DNA of 64,000 bases. Origin: Halalkalibacter sp. APA_J-10(15) (GTDB lineage Bacteria > Bacillota > Bacilli > Bacillales > Bacillaceae_D). Under the pieces are notes generated by a model. The model was not told the DNA's origin and did not search any database. It saw only the letters and a list, made by a program, of their open reading frames with translations. The translations under genes were made by a program, and so were the position numbers. Positions 54,939-63,952 of this stretch are shown here, piece by piece. The stretch lies in contig NZ_JALKEV010000001.1 in the NCBI RefSeq assembly GCF_023017105.1, positions 310,001 through 374,000 of the forward strand, in the 5' to 3' direction. Every line of letters starts with the position of its first letter. The first letter of the stretch is position 1.

Positions 54939-55967
54939 ATGAAGGTGACAGCAAAAACAATTGCAGAAGAATTGAATCTTTCACTTGCGACGGTGGATCG
55001 TGTTTTTCATAACAGAGGTGGAGTAAGTCCTAAAACAGTTAGAAAGGTTTTAGATAAAGCGAAGGAGCTTAATTACACTCCTAATAAGTCAGCAAGGTTT
55101 CTTTCCAAGAAAAGAAATCTACGAATTGCATTTGTCTTTCCAAAATATCCTGAATACTTTTGGAGGGAAATTGAGGCTGGTATTAATAGTACTCTTGAAG
55201 ATATTCAAGACTATGGATTTAATATAGAACTATTTAAAGTACCTTATAAGTTAAAAGATCAGCTGGAAGTAGTAGAACAGATTATACGTTCAAAATCGTA
55301 TCAAGGTTTAGTGATTTGTCCAACTGATGATGCTCCACTTACAGATTGCTTACGAGCAGCAGTTGGAAAAGGCTTTCCTGTCTATACGTTCAACAATGAT
55401 TCACCATTAAGTCAAAGGTTATCTTATGTTGGAGCAGATTACTATGATGCGGGTCGATTGGCTGGTGAATTATTACATCGATTCACAAATGAATCGAAGA
55501 GAATGGCAGTGGTCATTGATGAGGCGGATACGTTTCAAATGAAAGAGAAGAAGCGAGGGTTTGAAGAATTTATTATCAACCTAAATCATGTAACCTCGGT
55601 AAACATTCTTAAGATTGATAATCGACAGTTAGAACAATCGATTCACTCATTTAAGAATTTGTTTCAAGAAATTGATGCAGTCTATGTAGCCTGTGGTGCA
55701 CTAGCGGAAGTTTCAGAGCAAATAGCTGACTTGCAGCTTTCGCAGAAGCTGGTATTAATCGGACATGATATGAGTGATGCAATTTATCATTATTTGCAAG
55801 AAGATGTGATTACGGCAACGATTTGTCAAAATCCACAATATCAAGGTAGCATAGCTGTTAAAACAGCCTTTAATCATTTGATGATGGAGAAGCCTATCGA
55901 AAAAAAAGAAAACATAGTGAAATTAGAAATCGTCACAAAAGGGAATTCTAAATATTATATTTATTAA
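54939..55967 (+). CDS. LacI family transcriptional regulator of the sugar ABC operon
   Basis: Repressor of 342 aa. N-terminal LacI headpiece (KVTAKTIAEELNLSLATVDRVFHNRGGVSPKTVRKVLDKAKELNY, residues 2-46) and a sugar-binding periplasmic-binding-protein-like domain (about 60-340: RIAFVFPKYPEYFWREIEAGI, GLVICPTDDAPLTDCL, YVGADYYDAGRLAGELL). ATG 54939 lacks a strong ribosome site (GGTGAC). It is followed by the 48-bp palindrome and then its probable target operon. Three identical palindromes around it are the likely binding sites. The effector sugar is unknown, presumably an alpha-linked oligosaccharide. Confidence 0.92.
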   Translation: MKVTAKTIAEELNLSLATVDRVFHNRGGVSPKTVRKVLDKAKELNYTPNKSARFLSKKRNLRIAFVFPKYPEYFWREIEAGINSTLEDIQDYGFNIELFKVPYKLKDQLEVVEQIIRSKSYQGLVICPTDDAPLTDCLRAAVGKGFPVYTFNNDSPLSQRLSYVGADYYDAGRLAGELLHRFTNESKRMAVVIDEADTFQMKEKKRGFEEFIINLNHVTSVNILKIDNRQLEQSIHSFKNLFQEIDAVYVACGALAEVSEQIADLQLSQKLVLIGHDMSDAIYHYLQEDVITATICQNPQYQGSIAVKTAFNHLMMEKPIEKKENIVKLEIVTKGNSKYYIY

Positions 55968-55971
55968 TCCC

Positions 55972-56019
55972 TTTTGTATAAACTAAATGAGGCACGTGCC
56001 TCATTTAGTTTATACAAAA
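55972..56019. promoter_or_regulatory. Perfect 48-bp palindrome containing operator 2
   Basis: Each 24-base arm (55972-55995, TTTTGTATAAACTAAATGAG... and its exact complement 55996-56019) is matched without a single mismatch or loop base. The centre is ATGAGGCACGTGCCTCAT (55987-56004), a fully symmetric form of the LacI operator. It starts 5 bases after the repressor stop codon; the T/A-rich outer ends could also make a terminator in either direction. Confidence 0.9.
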
Positions 56020-56040
56020 TAGCAGGGTTTTCAATCAAAA

Positions 56041-56058
56041 ATGAGGTACGGACCTCAT
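56041..56058 (+). promoter_or_regulatory. Operator 3 of the LacI-type repressor
   Basis: ATGAGGTACGGACCTCAT, same arms as operator 1. It is 54 bp (centre to centre) from operator 2 and about 130 bp before the sugar-binding protein gene. A further palindrome TTAACGTTAA (56111-56120) with the related TTAACATTAA (56097-56106) follows and may belong to a second regulator. Confidence 0.75.
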
Positions 56059-56187
56059 CATTAGATTTAATTTTTAAGGGGGGGTGATGTGATTTTTAAC
56101 ATTAAGATGTTTAACGTTAAAAAGTGCATTCAATTTTAGGTTAAAGGACGGGTTCTTAATAAAAAGTTAGAATGGAGCGTGGTTTAA

Positions 56188-57417
56188 ATGAGAAGAAACG
56201 TAGTGATCGTAATGAGCATGTTTATGATGATGTTCATGTCGGCTTGTGGAGGAACTAATAATCAAGAAACGGATGGTCAATCTTCAAACGATCAATCAGA
56301 AGTTTTAATTTGGCATTATTACACCGGTTCGGCTGATATTCTCGAAGAATTAATAGAGGAATACAACGAATTACAAGAAGATGTCATCATTAGAGGAGAG
56401 TATGTTCCTTTTAATGAGATGAGTAGGCAGCTGTCTGTTGGTACAGCAGGTGATACTCTTCCAGATATGATCATTGCTGATACAGTCAATAACGCTGCGC
56501 TTGCCTCAATGGGAATCTTAGAGGATCTAACAGATCGATTGGAAGCTTGGGGTCAAGAGGAGAATTTTCTAGCTGGACCAATGAATTCAGCCATTTATGA
56601 GGAGCAATATTATGGATTACCTATTACAACGAATGCCCTTGGGTTGTTCTACAATAAGACATTGTTTGAAGAAGCAGGGATAAGCGACCCTCCTACAACA
56701 TGGGATGAGCTAGAAGAAATGGCTGACCAGCTGACGACTTCAAATGTAAAGGGGTTTGGGCTTTCTGCAGTTAGGTCAGAAGAATCTACGTTTCAATTCT
56801 ATCCATTTCTACATTCGGCAGGAGGAGATTATCGAAACCTAGATTCACCTGAGGCAAATAAAGCTCTATCATTCATTAAGAATTTATTAGATCAAGGCTA
56901 TATGAGTCAAGATGTATTGACGGCGACTCAAGATGATCTGACTAGAATGTTTATTGCAGAGAATTTAGCGATGATGGTGAATGGCCCATGGATGATTGAT
57001 CGAGTAAATGAAAGCGGTATCGAATATGGGATTACGTATATTCCTATGGATGAGGTCTATGCTTCAGTTACCGGAGGAGATAATATTGCGATCACATCGA
57101 ATGGTGACGTCGACTCAGCTTGGGGTTTTGCGACGTGGCTATTAGAACGTGAACAAAATGAACGATTTGCAATGGGTACGGGATACTATCCAACACGTGC
57201 AGATGTATTAGAAGAAGCAGATTATTGGCAAAATGAAGACCTTGTAAAAGAGTTTGTTCCAATTATGGAAGTAGCAGAACCACGTGGGCCTTCAGCTGAT
57301 TGGCCGAATGTCTCTGAAGCGATTCAACTTGCGATTCAGGAGGCATTAACTGGTTCGAAATCAGTGGAAGAAGCTCTTTCTGATGCCGCAGTCAAAATTG
57401 CAGAAATAGAAGAATAA
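56188..57417 (+). CDS. ABC sugar-binding lipoprotein
   Basis: Extracellular solute-binding protein of 409 aa (family 1, oligosaccharide type), held by a lipid anchor: signal peptide ending MSACGG (Cys20). The mature domain has VLIWHYYTGSADILEELIEEYNE, LPDMIIADTVNNAALASMG, YGLPITTNALGLFYNKTLFEEAGI and GPWMIDR. ATG 56188 is behind TGGAGCGTGG. It captures the sugar for the two permeases at 59506 and 60393. Confidence 0.92.
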   Translation: MRRNVVIVMSMFMMMFMSACGGTNNQETDGQSSNDQSEVLIWHYYTGSADILEELIEEYNELQEDVIIRGEYVPFNEMSRQLSVGTAGDTLPDMIIADTVNNAALASMGILEDLTDRLEAWGQEENFLAGPMNSAIYEEQYYGLPITTNALGLFYNKTLFEEAGISDPPTTWDELEEMADQLTTSNVKGFGLSAVRSEESTFQFYPFLHSAGGDYRNLDSPEANKALSFIKNLLDQGYMSQDVLTATQDDLTRMFIAENLAMMVNGPWMIDRVNESGIEYGITYIPMDEVYASVTGGDNIAITSNGDVDSAWGFATWLLEREQNERFAMGTGYYPTRADVLEEADYWQNEDLVKEFVPIMEVAEPRGPSADWPNVSEAIQLAIQEALTGSKSVEEALSDAAVKIAEIEE

Positions 57418-57471
57418 GTGACATTTTTACTAATAAACGAATGGATATAGGAAGAATAGGAGTGGAGATAG

Positions 57472-59469
57472 ATGAGTGTATTTCGTATAGATGGAAATAG
57501 ATTGATTCGTGAATTTGATAGTGAACAATTGTGGATTGAGCCATGGGGAGATCATAGCTTACGGGTTCGTTCAACCTATTTAGCGACTATGAGTGAAGAG
57601 GATTGGGCGTTATTGCCTCAATCTGATTCTGATGTTGAAATCAATATTGAAAAGGAACAGGCTTATATTAAAAATGGGAAAATCCAAGCGAAAATAACCA
57701 ATTCAGGAAAGGTGATATTTTACAATCAAGAAAATAAAGTGCTTTTGCAAGAATTTGTTCGTAACCGTAAGAACATTAAAGAATTCTGTAGTGCACTAAA
57801 AATTGATGCTCGAGAATTTAAGTCAAATTTGGGAGGAGGCTTTCAATTAACGCAACGCTTTGAATCCAACCCAAATGAAAAGCTGTATGGTATGGGACAG
57901 TATCAACAGCCAATTTTGGATTTGAAAAATTGTACGTTAGAATTAGCGCAACGAAATTCTCAGGCGAGTATTCCTTTTGCGCTTTCAAGTGAAGGCTACG
58001 GCTTTCTTTGGAATAACCCTGCAATTGGCCAAGTGACCTTTGGAAAGAATATAACAGAATGGGTAGCAAAGTCGACTGAGCAGCTTGATTATTGGATTAC
58101 AGCTGGTGATACACCTGCTGAAATAGAGGAATCTTATGCAGGTGTGACGGGTACTGTACCGATGATGCCTGATTATGGAATGGGTTTCTGGCAATGTAAA
58201 CTCCGTTATCAGACGCAAGAAGAGCTGTTAGAGGTTGCGCGTGAGTATAAGAGAAGAGAGCTACCGATTGATGTGATCGTTATTGATTATTTCCATTGGC
58301 CGAAGCAAGGAGATTTCCGCTTTGACCCGGAATATTGGCCAAACCCAGAGGCAATGATTGAGGAATTAGATGAAATGGGTATTAAACTTATGGTTTCGAT
58401 ATGGCCAACTGTCGATAAGAAAAGCGAGAATTACGAGGAGATGCTTCAAAAAGGCTATTTAACGAGAACAGAGAAAGGTATTCGAATTACCCATGATTTC
58501 CTTGGTAACACTCTATATTTCGATTCGACACACCCTGGAGCTAGGAAGTATGTGTGGGAGAAGGCGAAAAAGAACTATTATGATAAAGGAGTTGAAATCT
58601 TCTGGTTGGATGAAGCGGAGCCAGAATATAATGTCTATGATTTTGAAAACTATCGCTATCATATAGGGCCCAATGCTCAAGTAGGGAATATTTATCCGAT
58701 GATGTTCTCTAAAGCATTTTACGATGGAATGAAGGAGGCTGGACAGGAAAAGATAGTAAACTTAGTTCGTTGTGCGTGGGCTGGTAGTCAAAGATACGGG
58801 GCTCTAGTTTGGTCTGGTGATATTGATTCGAGCTTTGAATCTCTAAAAAGTCAATTTACGATTGGTTTAAATATGGGCTTAGCTGGCATTCCTTGGTGGA
58901 CGACAGATATCGGTGGATTCCATGGCGGAGATCCGAATGATCCTGATTTTAGAGAATGCATGATTCGTTGGTTCCAGTATGGAGCGTTTTGTCCGGTGTT
59001 CCGATTACATGGAGATCGTGAACCTCATTCTGAGCCATTGGGAACAAGTGGTGGTGGCTTATGTCCGAGTGGTGCTGATAACGAGGTTTGGAGTTATGGG
59101 GAGAAGGCCTATAGCATTTTCAAAAGATATATGCTGATGCGAGAGCGATTACGTCCATATATTACAACGTTAATGCAGGAAGCACACGAGAAAGGAACAC
59201 CGCTTATGAGACCATTGTTCTATGATTTTCCAAGTGATTCTGAGTCATGGAACGTGGAAGATGCGTACATGTTTGGGCCCGAGTTATTAATAGCTCCTGT
59301 TATGAATCATGGAGAGAGAACTCGTCGAGTATACTTGCCTGAAGGTGCTGAGTGGACAGACGCTCACTCTGGTGTGAAGCATGAGGGTGGACAATTCATT
59401 GAATGTGAGGCTCCAATTGAAAATATACCTGTATTTATCAAAGATGATGCCGACATTGCTCTTTTTTAG
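57472..59469 (+). CDS. Glycoside hydrolase family 31 (alpha-glucosidase/alpha-xylosidase type)
   Basis: Cytoplasmic 665-aa hydrolase of alpha-linked glycosides. Central (beta/alpha)8 barrel: GFWQCKLRYQTQEELLEVAREYKRRELPIDVIVIDYFHWP, then the nucleophile region EIFWLDEAEPEY (Asp in WLDEAEP), the acid/base region LVWSGDIDSSFESL, and GIPWWTTDIGGFHGG. No signal peptide is present, so it acts on sugar already imported. AGGAGTGGAGAT precedes the ATG. The family contains alpha-glucosidases, alpha-xylosidases and sulfoquinovosidases; the exact substrate cannot be settled here. The gene lies between the binding protein and the permeases. Confidence 0.92.
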   Translation: MSVFRIDGNRLIREFDSEQLWIEPWGDHSLRVRSTYLATMSEEDWALLPQSDSDVEINIEKEQAYIKNGKIQAKITNSGKVIFYNQENKVLLQEFVRNRKNIKEFCSALKIDAREFKSNLGGGFQLTQRFESNPNEKLYGMGQYQQPILDLKNCTLELAQRNSQASIPFALSSEGYGFLWNNPAIGQVTFGKNITEWVAKSTEQLDYWITAGDTPAEIEESYAGVTGTVPMMPDYGMGFWQCKLRYQTQEELLEVAREYKRRELPIDVIVIDYFHWPKQGDFRFDPEYWPNPEAMIEELDEMGIKLMVSIWPTVDKKSENYEEMLQKGYLTRTEKGIRITHDFLGNTLYFDSTHPGARKYVWEKAKKNYYDKGVEIFWLDEAEPEYNVYDFENYRYHIGPNAQVGNIYPMMFSKAFYDGMKEAGQEKIVNLVRCAWAGSQRYGALVWSGDIDSSFESLKSQFTIGLNMGLAGIPWWTTDIGGFHGGDPNDPDFRECMIRWFQYGAFCPVFRLHGDREPHSEPLGTSGGGLCPSGADNEVWSYGEKAYSIFKRYMLMRERLRPYITTLMQEAHEKGTPLMRPLFYDFPSDSESWNVEDAYMFGPELLIAPVMNHGERTRRVYLPEGAEWTDAHSGVKHEGGQFIECEAPIENIPVFIKDDADIALF

Positions 59470-59505
59470 TAGCGTCTAGGTTGAAATGAGAGGAGGCACC
59501 TTACG

Positions 59506-60390
59506 ATGAAAAAAATGAAGTCGTTGGAGGGATATTTATTTGTCTTTCCTGCTGTCTTATTCATGTTGATTTTGATTGGTTATCCGCTTCTATATAACAT
59601 GATACTAAGCTTTCAAAATATAGATTTGAGTAATCTATCAAATGGCGATAGAAGCTTCGTTGGATTCGATAATTACCGAAGTTTAGCTGATAATGAGGCA
59701 TTTGGAATTTCGGTTTCAAATACATTGATCTATACGTTTGGAAGTGTGTTTGTACAAGTATTTGTTGGGTTTTTCCTAGCGATGTTTTTTAGTATGAAAT
59801 TCAAGCTTGCGGGTATTCTACGAGGATTAATGATGATTAGTTGGTTAATTCCTATGACTGTTACTGCATTATTGTTTAAATTCATGATGGGCTCAAGTGA
59901 AGGCATTATGAATCAAATGTTGTTGAGCATTAACTTAATTGATCATCCGATTGGTTGGTTATCGGATCCGCAAGTAGCTTTATGGAGTGTGATCATTGCT
60001 AACATTTGGGTAGGGATTCCGTTTAATATGCTGTTGCTTTCGACGGGGCTCAGTAGTTTACCGCAAGATGTGTATGAAAGTGCCAGTCTTGATGGTGCGA
60101 ATTGGTTCCATAAGCTGTATTATATTACTCTGCCCTTATTACGACCAGTGATTATGGTGGTATTAATGCTTGGTTTTATTTATACGTTTAAAGTTTTTGA
60201 TATTGTCTATGTCATGACAGGAGGCGGCCCGGTTAATTCAACGGAAGTTCTTTCGACTCTTGCATTCCGCTATTCTTTTACTGACTTTGACTTTAGCCTT
60301 GGAGCAGCGACTGCAAACATCCTTTTCCTAATCCTGTTTGCGATAAGCTTGGTTTACTTACGAATGATTAGGAAAGACGAGGTGATCTAA
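59506..60390 (+). CDS. Sugar ABC transporter permease (MalF/UgpA type)
   Basis: Inner-membrane permease of 294 aa with six helices and the EAA loop DVYESASLDGANWFHKLYYITLPLLRPVI, which contacts the ATPase. The N-terminal LEGYLFVFPAVLFMLILIGYPLLYNMILSF is typical of family 1 carbohydrate permeases. GAGAGGAGG precedes ATG 59506. It pairs with the next permease. No ATPase gene is in the operon; a shared ATPase such as MsmX is expected. Confidence 0.94.
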   Translation: MKKMKSLEGYLFVFPAVLFMLILIGYPLLYNMILSFQNIDLSNLSNGDRSFVGFDNYRSLADNEAFGISVSNTLIYTFGSVFVQVFVGFFLAMFFSMKFKLAGILRGLMMISWLIPMTVTALLFKFMMGSSEGIMNQMLLSINLIDHPIGWLSDPQVALWSVIIANIWVGIPFNMLLLSTGLSSLPQDVYESASLDGANWFHKLYYITLPLLRPVIMVVLMLGFIYTFKVFDIVYVMTGGGPVNSTEVLSTLAFRYSFTDFDFSLGAATANILFLILFAISLVYLRMIRKDEVI

Positions 60391-60392
60391 GA

Positions 60393-61211
60393 ATGAGTAG
60401 ACGAAAAAATTGGACGTTAAGCATTATTGGCATCATAATTGTGACGGTTTTCTTATTTCCTGTTTACTGGATGGTGATAACAGCTTTTAAAACACAAACG
60501 GAAATCTCGCAATCGCCTCCAACATTTTTCCCGAATGATATTCAGTTTGATAGTTTTATTCAGCTACTTCAAGGAGAAGTAGGACAATATTTCCTAAATA
60601 GTGTAATCATTTCTGGTTCAGCTACGATGTTAGTATTAGTATTGGCTGTTCCTTCTGCTTACGGCTTAGCTAGATTTAACATTAAAGGGGTAAAATCGAT
60701 TTTGCTGATCTATCTAGTGACACAAATGTTACCAGCGACGGTTGTATTAACACCTCTTTTTATCGTATTTAATAACTTTAATTTATTAAATACGTATATC
60801 GCACCCGTACTTGCAACAGCGACTTTAGGCGTTCCGTTTTCCGTTCTACTATTAAGGACGTTCTTTGTTGGTATCCCGAAAGAATTGGAAGAAGCAGCGA
60901 AGATTGATGGATGTAGCCGGCTACGAGCATTTCTTCAAGTGATTATTCCCGTATCTCTACCGAGTATTCTCGTATGTGGGGCTATCTCTTTTTTCTTTGC
61001 TTGGGGTGATTTAATCTTTAGTATTACGTTTAACCGTAATCAAGATTTATGGCCATTAACTGCGGGGGTGTTTAATGCGGTTGGACGCTATGGGATTGAA
61101 TGGAATAGTTTAATGGCTTTCGCTACTATTTCAGTCCTACCAGTCATTGTGATCTTCGTCCTGCTTCAGAAGCAGTTAGTGGAAGGCTTAGTAAGCGGTT
61201 CAGTTAAGTAA
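60393..61211 (+). CDS. Sugar ABC transporter permease (MalG/UgpE type)
   Basis: Second permease subunit, 272 aa, six helices, with EAA loop KELEEAAKIDGCSRLRAFLQVIIPVSLPSI. The end (LLQKQLVEGLVSGSVK) is the usual signature of this subunit class. Starts 2 bp after the stop of the previous gene, with GAGGTGATC as ribosome site in its coding end. It is the last gene of the operon. Confidence 0.94.
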   Translation: MSRRKNWTLSIIGIIIVTVFLFPVYWMVITAFKTQTEISQSPPTFFPNDIQFDSFIQLLQGEVGQYFLNSVIISGSATMLVLVLAVPSAYGLARFNIKGVKSILLIYLVTQMLPATVVLTPLFIVFNNFNLLNTYIAPVLATATLGVPFSVLLLRTFFVGIPKELEEAAKIDGCSRLRAFLQVIIPVSLPSILVCGAISFFFAWGDLIFSITFNRNQDLWPLTAGVFNAVGRYGIEWNSLMAFATISVLPVIVIFVLLQKQLVEGLVSGSVK

Positions 61212-61327
61212 ATAGCTTTAAAAAGTGAAATCACACACCAGATTATTGTATTTTTTTAGTGCCCTTTAAGCAATGGTGTGGCAGCCGTAAACTCTTAGTT
61301 CAACTTGAGAGAAAGAATAATTCATGT

Positions 61328-61374
61328 AACCTACTAAACTAGCGTATTACTTCTACGAGTTTGGTAGGTTTTTC
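61328..61374 (+). terminator. Terminator of the sugar ABC operon
   Basis: AACCTACTAAACT (61328-61340) and AGTTTGGTAGGTT (61358-61370) pair over 13 bp with one G-T pair; TTTC follows. Loop of 17 nt. Confidence 0.85.
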
Positions 61375-61512
61375 TGTGCGGTGCTCATGAGAAGATTAAC
61401 AGTAATAGATTGAAAATTCATAGCATCACTCAGCATATGAAGGTAAAATCAAACTGTTCGATAGATTGAACCCCTCTTTCCGCTATAGCGGAAAAAGAGT
61501 AACTTAAACAAT

Positions 61513-61526
61513 TGTAAGCGCTCGCA
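61513..61526 (+). promoter_or_regulatory. cre-like site before the PTS regulator gene
   Basis: TGTAAGCGCTCGCA matches the CcpA consensus except at position 12 (G for A/T). It lies 33 bp before the start codon, within the expected promoter or leader. Confidence 0.5.
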
Positions 61527-61559
61527 TAAACTTGAACTAGAAAGGAGCAAGGGAAGCAA

Positions 61560-63503
61560 ATGAACCTACTGAATAAAAGAGAGGTGGAAATTCTTCATTT
61601 GTTACGAAATAGTAACGGGTATCAAACAGGTGAAAGTATAGCCTTACTATTAGAAGTTTCGTCAAGAACGATTCGTAATGATATTAAACAGTTAAATGTA
61701 ACGTTAGAGGAACATGGTGCCATTGTTGTTTCACGTAAACGATTGGGTTATGAGCTTGAAATTAATAAGGACGATCTTTTTGAACCGTTTTATGAGAAAT
61801 ATGTATCAAAAGGATTACATGTAGCTGGAAACAGCTCAACATCAACTGGAAGCAACGTAGAAGAAGAAATTATTAGAAAATTGCTAATGAATTGTCTCAA
61901 TGATACGAGCATCACTCAAGAAGAGTTAGCGGAGTCTCTATTTATTAGTCTTTCTGCTCTCAAAAGTTATTTGCCATCTATTAAAGAAATAGTAGGGAAA
62001 TTTAATTTGGAGATTATTTCAGATCGACATGACGGGATGAAAATTACAGGAGAAGAAGATAAGATCAGGTTCTGCCTTTCTGAGTATTTGTTCAATGCAA
62101 AAAGTACAGATGTCTATAATGACTTGTTTCCAGAGAATGAAATTGCTTTGTTAAAGGAAATAACGTTACATGCCTTATTAAAACACCATTTGAAATTAAC
62201 GGATGTCGCCTTAGTCAATTTCATTATTCATATTGACATTACGATTAAACGACTCTTAAACAAGCGAATATTGAACTATAACCTTAAGGCAATTGAACGA
62301 TTAAAGGATACAAAAGAATTGATCGTCGTTCAAGAAATCATTGATGAAATTCAATCAAAGTTAAACATCAGTCTTCAAACAGAGGTGTTTTATATTACAC
62401 AGCACCTTTTAGCTAGTAGCAGGTTATCTGGCAGTTCTATGAATACAAAAGAGTACAGACGAATAGAGGATATGCTTCAAGATGTCATCGTTGAAATTAA
62501 AAGAAAGACGTCCATTGACTTAAGTGAGGATACGAAACTAAAGGAAGGGCTTATACTCCATCTCAGTGTTGCATTAAAAAGAATCGAATATAAGATGAAC
62601 ATCCGAAATGAAGTTCTAAATAGTATTAAAAATAACTACCCACTTGCCTTTCAGCTTGCAGCCATTGCAAGTAACAAAATAAATAAAATGACTAATTTGC
62701 GAATTGATGAAAATGAAATCGGCTATATAGCGATTCATTTTGGAGTGGCTTTAGAGAAAAAAGGATTGAATCAGCAAGGAATGAAGAAAGTAATGATTGT
62801 ATGTGGTTCAGGTATCGCAACAGCGTCGTTAATTAGAGAGAAGATATTAAATTATTATGGTCATCAAGTGAGTGTGATCGAAACCATTAGTTTAGCCGAG
62901 TTTAAGGAAGAGATGTTGAATCAGGTCGATATGGTTGTTTCAACCGTACCTATTCCTCATCTCAAATCAGACAAACTTATTATGATTAATCCTATCATCA
63001 GCAACAAGGATTTATTAATCATCCAGAATAGGATGAGGAATGAGGCCTCTCACATTGATTGGATAACGTATCGAAATATCTTTAAAGAAGATTTATTTAT
63101 AAAAAATCTCTCATTACGATCGAGAGACGACGTCCTTGATTATGTTACTACATTAATGGAAGAAAAAAATTATATTGATAGGCAAACGAAAGAGTCGATC
63201 TATGAAAGAGAAAATATGGCTTCTACAGAGCTTGGCAACCTTTTAGCAATTCCTCATCCTCTAGATAATAATATGGCGAATACAGCTATTGCGGTTTGTA
63301 TTTTAAATAAACCGATAACGTGGGATAAAGAAAAAGTCCAAGTAATCATTGTACTGAGTGTTTCTAAAAAGGAGCAAAGAAGATGGGAAGTCCTCTTCAA
63401 ACAACTCTATCGATTTTTAATAGAAGACTTAGGAATTGCAAAACTAATATCAGAGTATCATTATCATGACTTTTTAAGAAAGCTAGCAAAGTATAAGGAG
63501 TAA
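61560..63503 (+). CDS. PRD-containing PTS-regulated transcriptional activator (BglG/MtlR type)
   Basis: Regulator of 647 aa whose activity is set by phosphorylation from the PTS. Order: HTH_11 DNA-binding domain (residues 1-65: REVEILHLLRNSNGYQTGESIALLLEVSSRTIRNDIKQL), Mga-like helix-turn-helix (about 95-165), two PRDs (about 190-290 and 300-400, with conserved His in LKHHLKLTDVALVNFIIHIDI and GYIAIHFGVALE), an EIIB-like domain with Cys415 (MIVCGSGIATASLI) and a C-terminal EIIA domain with His in LLAIPHPLDN. DNA-binding headpieces mean an activator, not an RNA antiterminator. AAAGGAGCAAGG precedes the ATG. Confidence 0.92.
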   Translation: MNLLNKREVEILHLLRNSNGYQTGESIALLLEVSSRTIRNDIKQLNVTLEEHGAIVVSRKRLGYELEINKDDLFEPFYEKYVSKGLHVAGNSSTSTGSNVEEEIIRKLLMNCLNDTSITQEELAESLFISLSALKSYLPSIKEIVGKFNLEIISDRHDGMKITGEEDKIRFCLSEYLFNAKSTDVYNDLFPENEIALLKEITLHALLKHHLKLTDVALVNFIIHIDITIKRLLNKRILNYNLKAIERLKDTKELIVVQEIIDEIQSKLNISLQTEVFYITQHLLASSRLSGSSMNTKEYRRIEDMLQDVIVEIKRKTSIDLSEDTKLKEGLILHLSVALKRIEYKMNIRNEVLNSIKNNYPLAFQLAAIASNKINKMTNLRIDENEIGYIAIHFGVALEKKGLNQQGMKKVMIVCGSGIATASLIREKILNYYGHQVSVIETISLAEFKEEMLNQVDMVVSTVPIPHLKSDKLIMINPIISNKDLLIIQNRMRNEASHIDWITYRNIFKEDLFIKNLSLRSRDDVLDYVTTLMEEKNYIDRQTKESIYERENMASTELGNLLAIPHPLDNNMANTAIAVCILNKPITWDKEKVQVIIVLSVSKKEQRRWEVLFKQLYRFLIEDLGIAKLISEYHYHDFLRKLAKYKE

Positions 63504-63508
63504 ATCGT

Positions 63509-63952
63509 ATGAATGAAACTTATTTCACTGAAAAAAATGTTCAATTTAATGTTGATGCTCTTGATTGGAAAGATGCTATTCATAAGGGTGTCGCGTTATT
63601 GAAAAGAAACGGGTTCGTGAATGAAAAGTATGCAGATGAGGTCATTAACAATGTGAAGGAGTATGGTCCTTATATTGTTATTTCACCAGGGATTGCTATT
63701 CCGCATACTAGGCCAGAGAACGGTGCTTTAGGAGTGGGGGTTAGTCTTATTACGTTAAAAGAACCGATTTATTTCAAAACCTTAGAAACGCCAGTTAAAG
63801 TGCTCATTAGCTTCTCCGCAACAGATAACGAAACACATTTGGAGATCATTAAAGTCATCGTGAAAATTGTGGAGAATGGTCTCATCGATCATATCTCATC
63901 CATTAATTCGATAGAAGGGTTAAATCATTTAATTGGAGGAGGGACGCAATGA
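63509..63952 (+). CDS. PTS EIIA component (fructose/galactitol type)
   Basis: A 147-aa single-domain phosphocarrier that passes phosphate from HPr to an EIIB. The active His is in YIVISPGIAIPHTRPENGALGVGVSLI (about residue 68), the standard EIIA type-2 signature. AAGGAGTAAATCGT precedes ATG 63509, 5 bp after the regulator. Its stop overlaps the start of the next gene (ATGA). The cognate EIIB and EIIC must lie beyond the window. Confidence 0.92.
   Translation: MNETYFTEKNVQFNVDALDWKDAIHKGVALLKRNGFVNEKYADEVINNVKEYGPYIVISPGIAIPHTRPENGALGVGVSLITLKEPIYFKTLETPVKVLISFSATDNETHLEIIKVIVKIVENGLIDHISSINSIEGLNHLIGGGTQ

Larger units (their letters stand above)
61212..61559. other. Intergenic region between the ABC and PTS operons
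   Basis: No gene. Holds the right half of a CACTGAAAAAGT-type element (TTTTTTTAGTGCCCTTT, 61251-61267) with a decayed left arm, the terminator at 61328, a small palindrome CTTTCCGCTATAGCGGAAA (61476-61494) that uses the TAGCGGAA core of the dispersed repeat, and the cre-like site at 61513. Confidence 0.6.
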
